In this document: positions 1 to 5,831 of the stretch, one piece after another | Numbering within the stretch: position 1 is the first letter of the stretch | Layout of the letters: each line of letters begins with the position of its first letter | Source: CAYRIF01 sp964424205 | GTDB taxonomy: Bacteria; Bacteroidota; Bacteroidia; Cytophagales; Cyclobacteriaceae | Direction: 5' to 3' | Assembly: GCA_964424205.1 (NCBI GenBank) | Contig: CAYRIF010000235.1 | Coordinates: 1 to 6,146 of the forward strand | DNA: 6,146 nt | Translations under genes and position numbers: made by a program | The notes under the pieces: model-generated | Told to the model about the DNA's origin: nothing | The model's database searches: none | Seen by the model: only the letters and a program-made list of their open reading frames with translations

Positions 1-47
1 TGATTTTTAGATAGTTATGTTTTTTTTGTGGTGGGTGATGTGCGAAG
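1..47. other. Left-edge sequence beyond the rhamnosidase stop codon
   Basis: These bases follow the rhamnosidase stop on the minus strand. Translated in the three minus-strand frames, they give nothing like the barrel continuation expected of a GH78 enzyme. The stretch contains a run of eight T (20-27 on the plus strand). It could be the edge of an inserted element, the far side of a deletion, or ordinary 3' flanking DNA. Too little is visible to identify an IS end or a target duplication. Confidence 0.3.
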
Positions 48-1502
48 TCAGGAAGAATAAGTAGGGTGTACAAAGGTTGCCTTCAGTGGATAGCAGCTGG
101 TAATATTACCATCCGGCAAACGCGAATTATTGAATTGTTCCATCGCACTACGAAAATAAGTAAGGTCACCAGTCAGCGCTGTCCAACCCATCAAGTGCGG
201 ACGCAGGTCGCCTACATACTGCAGTTGTTCATAATACAAATCACTTAACAAATTATCCTGCGCACACGTTTTTAGCGTATGTGCACATAAATCCCACACC
301 TGCCGATAAGCAGGATCATTGGTTTTGAATGCAGCTTTAACAGGAAAAGAAGCTGCAGAAAAAACATTAAAATAATCGTTGATAAGTAGCGGCTCGTCTT
401 TTGTTTCTATTTCTACTTGAATAAACCTAAAAGCACGAAACCAAATGGGTTGAAAGACGCTATTTTCTCTCCCGTCCATCACATACACATCGCTCACGCC
501 CTTCACCACTTTTCCCTTTGTCTCATTACGATTTCCTTTTATATTATTGGTATCATACATCGCTTCTGAGTATCTTATTTTTATCCTAGCTCCCTTTCCG
601 TTGGAAAGATTCAACTTAGGAAAACCCAATGTGACATAACCTTGATCAATGACAAGGGTACATTTTGAATTGGCAGGAATAACTAAAGATTCTTCACCAA
701 AGTGAAAATCTTTCTTCAAACCTTTTATATCTGAGCGAAGCACCTTAGAAAATGGTTCTTTTTTATTCGTTTGAATTGCCGTAGTACGTGGTTGCAAAAT
801 CCATCCATGACCATTTCCCGCAGTCGTCTTAGGTTTGGCAAAAATCATCGCTGCATTCTTCCAACTACTATCATCAAAACTATATGCTTTCCAACCCCAA
901 GGTTGTTGTGCGGCTACAATAGAATCAGTAGGATTTGAAGCATAGAAACCTCCTACAATTTCACCACCACCACGCCAAAAAACTGTTTTTTCATATATCC
1001 CTTCATTTTTAGCAACTTTCCACTGGCCGGTATGGTTTGTATTTAAAAAATTCTCTTTTTCTGTATTTCCCTGCAATAAAAAACCCGTCTTGAAAGAGAT
1101 AATTCCATAATTTCGTTCCACACCCCAGTTCATAACCTCAGCAGCTACAATATTCTTTCCCATTTTTAGAAAAGGAGCCAAATCAAGTGTCTCATACCGC
1201 CAATGACGCATATCAGCAAGCTGCGGTCCATAGCATACTTCTTGCCCATTCACATATAATCTATACCTATTATCGCCACTCACATGGACAATAAATTGCG
1301 CCGGCGCCTCCATTAATTCAAAGCTATTCCGAAAATATATCATGCCATAAGCCGTTTGATCAATTTCAGGATGCGTTATCCATTCAGCATTCCATTCATT
1401 GGGGTACTGTTTAAGTGGATTGCCAGCATATTGCGCTAACAACGCAATGTCTTTAACAGATAGCGCTGTTGCTAACAGTATAAGTAATATTGATTTTCTC
1501 AT
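48..1502 (-). CDS. Truncated exported alpha-L-rhamnosidase-like protein (GH78 family)
   Basis: Family members release terminal alpha-L-rhamnose from glycans or glycosides. Residues 1-23 form a signal peptide (MRKS, a hydrophobic core, then ALLAQ), so the protein is exported. Residues about 36-145 resemble the N-terminal beta-sandwich of rhamnosidases (SGDNRYRLYVNG, YGP). Residues about 265-380 look like the next beta domain (NRNETKG, FQPIWFRAFRF). The catalytic (alpha/alpha)6 barrel begins near 395. YYEQLQYVGD at 423-432 carries the likely general acid E425 and acidic D432. The frame stops at residue 484 (PTYSS), whereas relatives usually run to about 750-900 residues; most of the barrel and the catalytic-base glutamate are missing. 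The protein is therefore probably inactive unless the remainder is restored beyond position 1. The start lies 27 bases after the deacetylase stop, with AGGA upstream, so co-transcription is likely. Family assignment is firm; the cause of truncation is unknown. Confidence 0.85.
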   Translation of the reverse strand: MRKSILLILLATALSVKDIALLAQYAGNPLKQYPNEWNAEWITHPEIDQTAYGMIYFRNSFELMEAPAQFIVHVSGDNRYRLYVNGQEVCYGPQLADMRHWRYETLDLAPFLKMGKNIVAAEVMNWGVERNYGIISFKTGFLLQGNTEKENFLNTNHTGQWKVAKNEGIYEKTVFWRGGGEIVGGFYASNPTDSIVAAQQPWGWKAYSFDDSSWKNAAMIFAKPKTTAGNGHGWILQPRTTAIQTNKKEPFSKVLRSDIKGLKKDFHFGEESLVIPANSKCTLVIDQGYVTLGFPKLNLSNGKGARIKIRYSEAMYDTNNIKGNRNETKGKVVKGVSDVYVMDGRENSVFQPIWFRAFRFIQVEIETKDEPLLINDYFNVFSAASFPVKAAFKTNDPAYRQVWDLCAHTLKTCAQDNLLSDLYYEQLQYVGDLRPHLMGWTALTGDLTYFRSAMEQFNNSRLPDGNITSCYPLKATFVHPTYSS

Positions 1503-1529
1503 TGTTATAGTAATGATTTTCCTACTCTT

Positions 1530-2465
1530 TTATTTAGCCCTCGTAATTTTATCCCTTATTTCCCGCCAAGTAACCAATACTATGTTCTCCTCCTTCAGTA
1601 TTTGAGCACATTCGGGACTCATAAAAAAATCGAAATCTGCTTGCCTCCAAGCTGCTCCCCAATCAGGATGATCGATTGTTACCCCCTGCATTTCAACATC
1701 ATCATACGCCAAATGAATTAAAAGACAGCTTAATCCTGGCGCTAAACTCTTAAATACGTTGGTATAATACTTCTCCATTCCCTTTTCAAATTCTAAAGGG
1801 CCAACAGAATAGACCTGGTCCACAATCACATCACTACTTGTCAGTAATTTTTGAATCCTATCATTCTTCATAGCAGCTATTCTATCATTTAATAACACCG
1901 GCAAATTAAACTCCTGCCCTACCTTAATATATGCTTCCAAAAATTCTGGGGTACTCATTGCCGCCCCCATATGCGTATCCAAATGCGTCACGTCAATTCC
2001 AAATTGATAGGCTTTTTTTACCTGGTTACGCAATTCTAATGCTACTTCTTCTGCCGAAGCAAACTTGCCCACACTATCTACAGAAGCATAAAAATAGCCT
2101 TTATCATTGAGCAACCCTGCTACAGCATCTTTTGAAGTTACCGATCCCCATTTATAGTTTTTCCATTCACTATTCAACGTCAAATGCAAACCAAAATCCA
2201 TCGTTTTATTTTTCTGCGCATAGTCAGCAATCTCAGGAAACCAAGGACATGGCACCATGATACTAGCCGAATTGACAGGGCTTTCTTTCAGTCCCTTGAT
2301 ACTCGCCATATTTTCAGAATGGGCAACCCCTAAATCATCTGCGTGAATAATTAGCATTTTTGCATCAGGCGGATAGCCCAAACGCGCGGCAATGGTCGAT
2401 TTTTGAGCAAACAAAATGACCGCATTTAAACAAAATGCACATAAAATATAGTATCGCAGTTTCAT
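1530..2465 (-). CDS. Exported YdjC/ChbG-family carbohydrate deacetylase
   Basis: The family (PF04794) contains metal-dependent deacetylases; E. coli ChbG removes one acetyl group from chitooligosaccharides. Residues 1-21 are a signal peptide ending in LFAQ, so this version works outside the cytoplasm, unlike ChbG. Family motifs appear in order: IIHADDLG (39-46), FGLHLTL (91-97) and THLDTHMG (160-167). The probable metal ligands are one Asp (D43 or D44) and two His (among H94, H161 and H165), by family analogy. H251 and H266 (DHPDW) are further polar candidates. Length is 311 residues, against about 250 for cytosolic ChbG. The motif after THLDTH is MGAAM, not the histidine-rich HHVH of ChbG, so substrate and exact function may differ. 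It lies 102 bases downstream of the serine hydrolase and 27 bases upstream of the rhamnosidase, suggesting a role in removing acetyl groups from a glycan. No Shine-Dalgarno is visible before the ATG. Confidence 0.85.
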   Translation of the reverse strand: MKLRYYILCAFCLNAVILFAQKSTIAARLGYPPDAKMLIIHADDLGVAHSENMASIKGLKESPVNSASIMVPCPWFPEIADYAQKNKTMDFGLHLTLNSEWKNYKWGSVTSKDAVAGLLNDKGYFYASVDSVGKFASAEEVALELRNQVKKAYQFGIDVTHLDTHMGAAMSTPEFLEAYIKVGQEFNLPVLLNDRIAAMKNDRIQKLLTSSDVIVDQVYSVGPLEFEKGMEKYYTNVFKSLAPGLSCLLIHLAYDDVEMQGVTIDHPDWGAAWRQADFDFFMSPECAQILKEENIVLVTWREIRDKITRAK

Positions 2466-2567
2466 AATTCTAAATTTAGTAGGTTAAGCTATCTTTTGAC
2501 ATCTATAAAATTTCTTTACAGTTATACAGTTACGAAAGAGGAAAAATATGACCACACAAAGCAGGAA
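2466..2567. other. Short spacer upstream of the deacetylase gene
   Basis: This AT-rich spacer separates the serine hydrolase stop from the deacetylase start. It holds the perfect palindrome CTAAATTTAG at 2470-2479, immediately upstream of the deacetylase ATG where a ribosome binding site would lie, and a tandem pair of TACAGTTA at 2517-2532. I see no stem followed by a T run, so transcription from the hydrolase may continue through. No exact TAnnTTTG box on the minus strand was found here. Confidence 0.4.
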
Positions 2568-3911
2568 TCATTCTATACTTCCTACAATTTCCTTCAAAAA
2601 CACATTCACATCAAAGTCAGGATCTTCTGCCAAACCGGTTCTAACCACCACCAAATCCTTCGACGGAATAATAAATACATACTGCCCTTGAAAACCATTA
2701 CACGAATATAAATCTTTTGGCACATCTGGATAAACACCGCCAGCATTGAGCCAAAAATGTCCTCCGTACCTACCGTTCGATGTATTGGTTGGTTCACGGC
2801 TAAAATCTACCCAAGACTTATTAATAATTTGTTCTCCACGCCAATTACCATCATGCAAATACAACAAGCCAAATTTTCCCCAATCTCTTGCCGTAGCCCA
2901 GCCGTAGGAACTGCCTACAAACTTGCCAGAAAAATCAGTTTCAATAAGCATAGAACGCATGCCTATTTTATCAATCAATTCGTGGTACCAAAAATCCAGG
3001 TATGCCTGCTGTGTGCTAAATTGATTTCTAATAAATCCGCTCAACATATTGGTGGTGCCACTCGAATAATTCCAATGCTCATTGGGTTTCCCTATCAGTT
3101 CTTTGTCTCTCTGTTTTACACTCATGTCTGCATCCAAAAAAAGCATCTCTGTGACATCTGAAATTCCAGCGTAATCCTCTTCCCATGCCAGCGCTGAATT
3201 CATGTTCAGTAAATTCCTCAGCGTAATATTTTTTCGCTCATCTTGCTCCCATTCTTCAAATAATCCTTGCTGATCCAAACTTACTTTTCCCTGCCGTTCC
3301 AATACACCAAGGACAGCACTCGTTACACTTTTTGACATAGACCAACCAAGCAATAGCGAGTTTTTATCAAAGCCCTCTTTGTATTGCTCCGCAACAATAT
3401 GGTCTTTGTAAATCACTAAAACCGATCTTGTTTTCTTGACATCCGCCTCCCTTTGGTCAAAAGCATTTTTCACTGCCCCTTTTAGGCGGTTGTAATCAAT
3501 ATTTTCAAAAATAGTATCCATCGGGTCTAAATCGCCGTACGGATAGCGTGCGTTCGTCATTAATTTCTCTCTGTTCGGAATTAAGACTAAATCTTTATTT
3601 GCCATCCCCTCCGGGATAAGTACTGCCCCTAAACCCTTTCTGTAAACCGCCGTCCGCTCCTTCATACCATAAACAGATGACGTGACAGACATCGATTTTT
3701 CATCCACTACATTTGTAGCCATATTCATCGACGGCACATCGTTATCCCTTTTTTCAGTCATCTCCTGGCTTCTTTTTGCCATAAAATGATGTGAGGCAAT
3801 ACTTTTGGCAGAAAATCCGCTGACAATATCAAATTTAGGATAGGTGGTATAAGCAATATATCCGATGGCTACTAAGATAATTGGAACTAGGTATTTTAGT
3901 ATTTTTTTCAT
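2568..3911 (-). CDS. Membrane-anchored beta-lactamase-fold serine hydrolase
   Basis: This belongs to the class C beta-lactamase/penicillin-binding-like hydrolases (PF00144), a group including esterases, amidases and peptidases. Residues 1-21 are a basic N-terminus plus hydrophobic helix, best read as an uncleaved anchor with the enzyme on the periplasmic side. A linker (about 25-125) precedes the catalytic domain. The SxxK motif is SMSK at 191-194, giving nucleophile S191 and general base K194. The second motif is NYSSG (281-285): Y282 is kept but YSS replaces the YxN of true beta-lactamases. Near the C-terminus, CNGFQGQ (404-410) stands where KTG or HxG is expected. These features fit the 6-aminohexanoate-dimer-hydrolase/EstB-like branch rather than antibiotic resistance. 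Length is 447 residues. The exact substrate cannot be read from sequence. It is the first gene of a minus-strand run with the deacetylase and rhamnosidase. No Shine-Dalgarno is visible. Confidence 0.85.
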   Translation of the reverse strand: MKKILKYLVPIILVAIGYIAYTTYPKFDIVSGFSAKSIASHHFMAKRSQEMTEKRDNDVPSMNMATNVVDEKSMSVTSSVYGMKERTAVYRKGLGAVLIPEGMANKDLVLIPNREKLMTNARYPYGDLDPMDTIFENIDYNRLKGAVKNAFDQREADVKKTRSVLVIYKDHIVAEQYKEGFDKNSLLLGWSMSKSVTSAVLGVLERQGKVSLDQQGLFEEWEQDERKNITLRNLLNMNSALAWEEDYAGISDVTEMLFLDADMSVKQRDKELIGKPNEHWNYSSGTTNMLSGFIRNQFSTQQAYLDFWYHELIDKIGMRSMLIETDFSGKFVGSSYGWATARDWGKFGLLYLHDGNWRGEQIINKSWVDFSREPTNTSNGRYGGHFWLNAGGVYPDVPKDLYSCNGFQGQYVFIIPSKDLVVVRTGLAEDPDFDVNVFLKEIVGSIE

Positions 3912-4180
3912 AAAATATTTTCGGGTTATAAGGATACTATCAATGGTTTAGTAAAAATATCACAGTATTATATTATCATTCATTGTTCTTAACTGTTTCA
4001 TGCCTGCTCTGCCATAACAGGTACGCAAAGACAATGCAGCACTTGCACTATAATTAGAAATTGTTTTATTGTCAAACATATCACTCCTACTAAGTTCAGC
4101 CTACTTATGTTTAAAGTAGTGACAAAGTCATAATTCTTATGTCCTATTGTCATATGTCAATTTTAAGCACTAAACTCACT
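3912..4180. other. AT-rich intergenic region between the reductase and serine hydrolase genes
   Basis: This 269-base stretch has no recognisable conserved gene. It holds a candidate 39-codon small ORF (3960-4079), an exact minus-strand TAnnTTTG-like box (TATGTTTG, 4073-4080) overlapping that ORF's start, and a small inverted repeat TAAGT/ACTTA (4091-4107). Control elements for the serine hydrolase presumably lie here, but no complete promoter with a properly spaced -33 TTTG was found. Confidence 0.4.
3960..4079 (-). CDS. Candidate small ORF, 39 residues, unknown function
   Basis: An ATG at 4079 is preceded by TAGGAGTGAT, a better Shine-Dalgarno (AGGAG, about five bases from the start) than most other genes here. 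The frame runs 39 codons to TGA at 3960-3962. The peptide begins MFDNKTISNYSASAALSLRT and ends in NDNIIL. It is polar to mixed, with one cysteine, no signal peptide and no membrane segment. I do not recognise it. It could be a leader peptide for the serine hydrolase, 48 bases downstream, a gene remnant, or chance. The same bases at its start match a -7 promoter box, which is a competing explanation. Confidence 0.22.
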   Translation of the reverse strand: MFDNKTISNYSASAALSLRTCYGRAGMKQLRTMNDNIIL

Positions 4181-4195
4181 TTAGCCCGCAGGGCT
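4170..4195 (-). terminator. Weak alternative hairpins at the reductase stop codon
   Basis: Two overlapping inverted repeats sit at the end of the reductase gene. AGCCC/GGGCT (4183-4195, loop of three) spans the last codons and stop. CTAAA/TTTAG (4170-4184, loop of five) lies just downstream. They share bases, so only one can form at a time. Neither is followed by a clear T run on the minus strand, so a factor-independent terminator is only a possibility. Confidence 0.18.
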
Positions 4196-5215
4196 TGGCA
4201 TCACCGCATGCACCGCATTTATTTCTTTAATGATTTCGTCCGATAAATCTACATCAATACTTTCAATATTTTCTTTTAGCTGACGCATTTTAGTAGCGCC
4301 GATAATATTTGAGGTCACAAAGGGTAGCTGGTTCACAAATGCCAATGCTAATTGCGTGATGCTTAAACCGTATTTTTCGGCAATCTCCAAATATACTTTC
4401 ACCGCCCGTGTGGATTCAGGGGTGCTATACCTGCCAAACGTTGGGAACAATGTGACCCGTGCATCCTTGGGCATTTCGTTTAAATATTTACCCGTCAGCA
4501 CACCAAAAGCCAAAGGAGAATAAGCCAACAATCCAATATTCTCTCGCAAGGAAATTTCAGAAAGTCCTACTTCATAGGATCGATGTAATAACGAATACGC
4601 ATTTTGAAGCGTAATCATCCTAGGTAATTTTTTTGATTTTGATGTTTCCAGGTAGCGCATTACTCCCCATGGAGATTCGTTTGATAGTCCTATGTGTCGT
4701 ATCTTCCCTTGTTTGATAAAACCATTTAAGGTGTCCAATGTTTCCTCAAAATTATCCACCCATTGCGTTTCGCTCTGATACGGAAAATCCCGGACGCCAA
4801 AACAGTTTATAGGTCTTTCTGGCCAGTGCAGCTGATACAAGTCTATGTAATCAGTCTGCAAGCGTTGTAAACTTCCATGAATCGCCTCGGTGATGGCATC
4901 TTTTGAAAAACCTGTACTTCTGATATGTGCAGTGTATGCCCCCGGACCAACAATCTTACTTGCTAGAATTATTTTGTCTCTATTGCCAGTTTTCTGAAGC
5001 CAAGTACCAATGATATCTTCTGTTGCCCCATAGGTTTCTGCTCGTGCAGGCACAGGGTATAATTCAGCCGTGTCTATAAAATTAATGCCTTGTGCCAACG
5101 CATAATCCAATTGCTCATGCCCTTCCGCCTCGGTATTTTGCTCGCCAAAGGTCATGGTGCCCAAACATATTTTACTGACTTTTATATCGGTGTGTGGTAA
5201 TGTAGTGTATTTCAT
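4181..5215 (-). CDS. tas: NADP(H)-dependent aldo/keto reductase, Tas type
   Basis: Aldo/keto reductases reduce carbonyl compounds in the cytoplasm with NADPH, and the physiological substrate of Tas is not well defined. From the chosen ATG the protein has 344 residues, close to E. coli Tas (346). Shared landmarks are LGTMTFGEQN (18-27), NFIDTAELYPVP (45-56), LDLYQ-like IDLYQLHWPERP (124-135), NCFG (137-140) and GLSNES (176-181). The tetrad is D48, Y53, K87 and H130. C-terminal cofactor-binding elements include YSPLAFGVLTGKY (232-244) and IIGATKMRQLKENIES (304-319). The frame is open back to 5365, but that 50-residue extension is unlike the family and contains a palindromic repeat; GGAG and a -7 box just upstream also support 5215. 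No cofactor or catalytic residue is missing. It appears to be a single-gene unit with spacers on both sides. Confidence 0.93.
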   Translation of the reverse strand: MKYTTLPHTDIKVSKICLGTMTFGEQNTEAEGHEQLDYALAQGINFIDTAELYPVPARAETYGATEDIIGTWLQKTGNRDKIILASKIVGPGAYTAHIRSTGFSKDAITEAIHGSLQRLQTDYIDLYQLHWPERPINCFGVRDFPYQSETQWVDNFEETLDTLNGFIKQGKIRHIGLSNESPWGVMRYLETSKSKKLPRMITLQNAYSLLHRSYEVGLSEISLRENIGLLAYSPLAFGVLTGKYLNEMPKDARVTLFPTFGRYSTPESTRAVKVYLEIAEKYGLSITQLALAFVNQLPFVTSNIIGATKMRQLKENIESIDVDLSDEIIKEINAVHAVMPSPAG

Positions 5216-5254
5216 ATTTGCTAACAACTCCAGTTTATTTATTTTTCCTCCCTC

Positions 5255-5262
5255 CAAATATA
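5255..5262 (-). promoter_or_regulatory. Candidate -7 promoter box for tas
   Basis: On the minus strand this reads TATATTTG, an exact match to the Bacteroidota TAnnTTTG box. A start site about seven bases downstream would give an untranslated leader of roughly 30 bases before the ATG at 5215, with GGAG within it. The -33 TTTG is weak: only TTTA is seen, at a spacing of 23 rather than 19-21. One such box is expected by chance now and then in AT-rich DNA. Confidence 0.38.
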
Positions 5263-5291
5263 CCCCATCCCAAACACATTTACCATAAATC

Positions 5292-5325
5292 ACCCCATGG
5301 TGCAAGCATCCGCTTGTGCTCCATG
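5292..5325 (-). repeat. REP-like palindromic repeat, copy A
   Basis: On the minus strand positions 5318-5292 begin CACAAGCGGATGCTTGCACC. The core CAAGC-GGAT-GCTTG is a five-base stem with a four-base loop, and CATGG/CCATG (5296-5300 and 5321-5325) extends it beyond an asymmetric internal loop. Twenty-one of 27 bases match copy B on the other strand at 5485-5511. Structured intergenic repeats of this sort resemble REP elements; their mobilisation by a tyrosine transposase is inference, and none is present here. Confidence 0.5.
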
Positions 5326-5461
5326 CTATAAAAAAAACATTCAACATACAATTGAACTTACTCACCTCGCTTCAAATCACCGCTTTTAATCCTTCATTTT
5401 GACACTTTCATTTGAGCCCAGACTAAATATATGACATTTTTTTGATTTCAGATTATCCGGT

Positions 5462-5489
5462 TTGTGATTATCAATATTAGTGATCACAA
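5462..5489. repeat. Inverted repeat TTGTGAT-N14-ATCACAA
   Basis: The arms TTGTGAT (5462-5468) and ATCACAA (5483-5489) are perfect seven-base inverted repeats separated by 14 AT-rich bases. They could form a cruciform or hairpin, or be an operator. The half-sites look like CRP-type TGTGA/TCACA, but the spacing is too long for that site. The right arm overlaps the first bases of repeat copy B. Confidence 0.3.
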
Positions 5490-5511
5490 GCGGACGCCTG
5501 CGGTATGGCGT
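5485..5511 (+). repeat. REP-like repeat, copy B (divergent)
   Basis: The sequence starts CACAAGCGGACGCCTGCGGT. It matches copy A at 21 of 27 positions but lies on the opposite strand, so the two form a widely spaced inverted pair (5292-5318 and 5485-5511). Its core stem is degraded (CCTG where copy A has CTTG), but an alternative stem ACGCC/GGCGT (5494-5498 and 5507-5511) is present. Confidence 0.42.
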
Positions 5512-5532
5512 TGCTAAACTCACCACATCCTT

Positions 5533-5550
5533 CCTGTTAATCGGGACAGG
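5533..5550. repeat. Small inverted repeat CCTGT/ACAGG downstream of hicA
   Basis: CCTGT (5533-5537) and ACAGG (5546-5550) can pair around an eight-base loop, about 50 bases beyond the hicA stop. There is no T run on the minus strand after it, so I do not call it a terminator. The ATCGGGACAGG portion looks like another repeat fragment, but this cannot be shown from one copy. Confidence 0.2.
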
Positions 5551-5597
5551 CTGTTACCGTTATCACTCATATCTCATACGAGGACGATGGAATTGGA

Positions 5598-5831
5598 CTA
5601 AAGTTTTCTCAGTTTTTTAATAAAGTCTTCTGGTGTAAGTTCAATTTGCCTTAGTATTGCACGTATCAATGAGCGACCAATGTCTCTACCTTTATGATGT
5701 GGAAGTGTTGTATAACGACCATCAGTATGACGGTAAAATATATGACTGCCTTTCTGTCTTTTAACCTCAAAACCCAATGATAAAAGTAGCTTCTCAAAGG
5801 TTTTTGCATCTACTAATGGAAGTTTACTCAT
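5598..5831 (-). CDS. hicA: HicA-family mRNA interferase toxin
   Basis: HicA toxins cut mRNA and tmRNA and stop translation; HicB neutralises them by direct binding. The 77-residue length and fold signature fit the YcfA/HicA family (PF07927), which has a double-stranded-RNA-binding-like fold. The KGSH motif (27-30) with H30 is the family's catalytic histidine, followed by the strand IFYRHTDGRYTTLP (31-44) and the helix region HHKGRDIGRSLIRAILRQ (45-62). All key positions are intact, so the toxin is probably functional. Its ATG overlaps the hicB stop as ATGA, which implies translational coupling with antitoxin made first. No separate ribosome binding site is evident beyond the end of hicB. The product is cytoplasmic. 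Confidence 0.94.
   Translation of the reverse strand: MSKLPLVDAKTFEKLLLSLGFEVKRQKGSHIFYRHTDGRYTTLPHHKGRDIGRSLIRAILRQIELTPEDFIKKLRKL

Larger units (their letters stand above)
5216..5597. other. Intergenic region with REP-like repeats between hicA and tas
   Basis: This stretch of 382 bases has no supported gene. Short frames in both directions stop quickly, apart from the tas-frame extension, which is rejected. It holds a candidate tas promoter (5255-5262), a REP-like hairpin (5292-5325), a long-spaced inverted repeat (5462-5489), a second divergent repeat copy (5485-5511) and a CCTGT/ACAGG stem (5533-5550). The density of palindromes suggests repeat-derived or mobile-element-derived DNA. Confidence 0.5.

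Noticed and set aside
40..50. GTGCG at 40-44 as a group II intron 5' end
   Set aside because: It is on the plus strand, in the wrong orientation relative to the interrupted rhamnosidase exon, and no domain V-like structure is visible.
66..248. Plus-strand open frame of 60 codons opposite the rhamnosidase
   Set aside because: It is antisense to conserved GH78 sequence and resembles no known protein.
1399..1605. Plus-strand open frame with a hydrophobic stretch across the deacetylase/rhamnosidase junction
   Set aside because: The hydrophobic segment is the antisense reading of an AT-rich spacer and gene ends. Both overlapping minus-strand genes are well supported.
2496..2711. Plus-strand open frame of 71 codons over the end of the serine hydrolase
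   Set aside because: It overlaps the conserved C-terminal part of the hydrolase on the other strand and shows no domain or initiation signal.
2606..2797. Minus-strand open frame of 63 codons in another phase within the serine hydrolase
   Set aside because: It is an out-of-frame shadow of the conserved hydrolase C-terminus, with no independent support.
2757..3161. Plus-strand open frame of 134 codons opposite the serine hydrolase
   Set aside because: It lies wholly inside a well-supported minus-strand gene, has no recognisable motif and its composition looks like an antisense shadow.
2568..3911. Beta-lactam resistance gene
   Set aside because: Only the SxxK motif matches. The second and third motifs differ from true beta-lactamases, and the overall pattern fits esterase/amidase relatives.
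4113..4160. TTGACA followed by TGACTTTG on the minus strand as a promoter for the serine hydrolase
   Set aside because: The spacing is about 27 bases, the -7 box deviates from TAnnTTTG, and it lies some 200 bases from the gene start.
5462..5489. CRP-binding site
   Set aside because: The half-sites look similar, but the spacer between TGTGA and TCACA is 16 bases rather than the six required.
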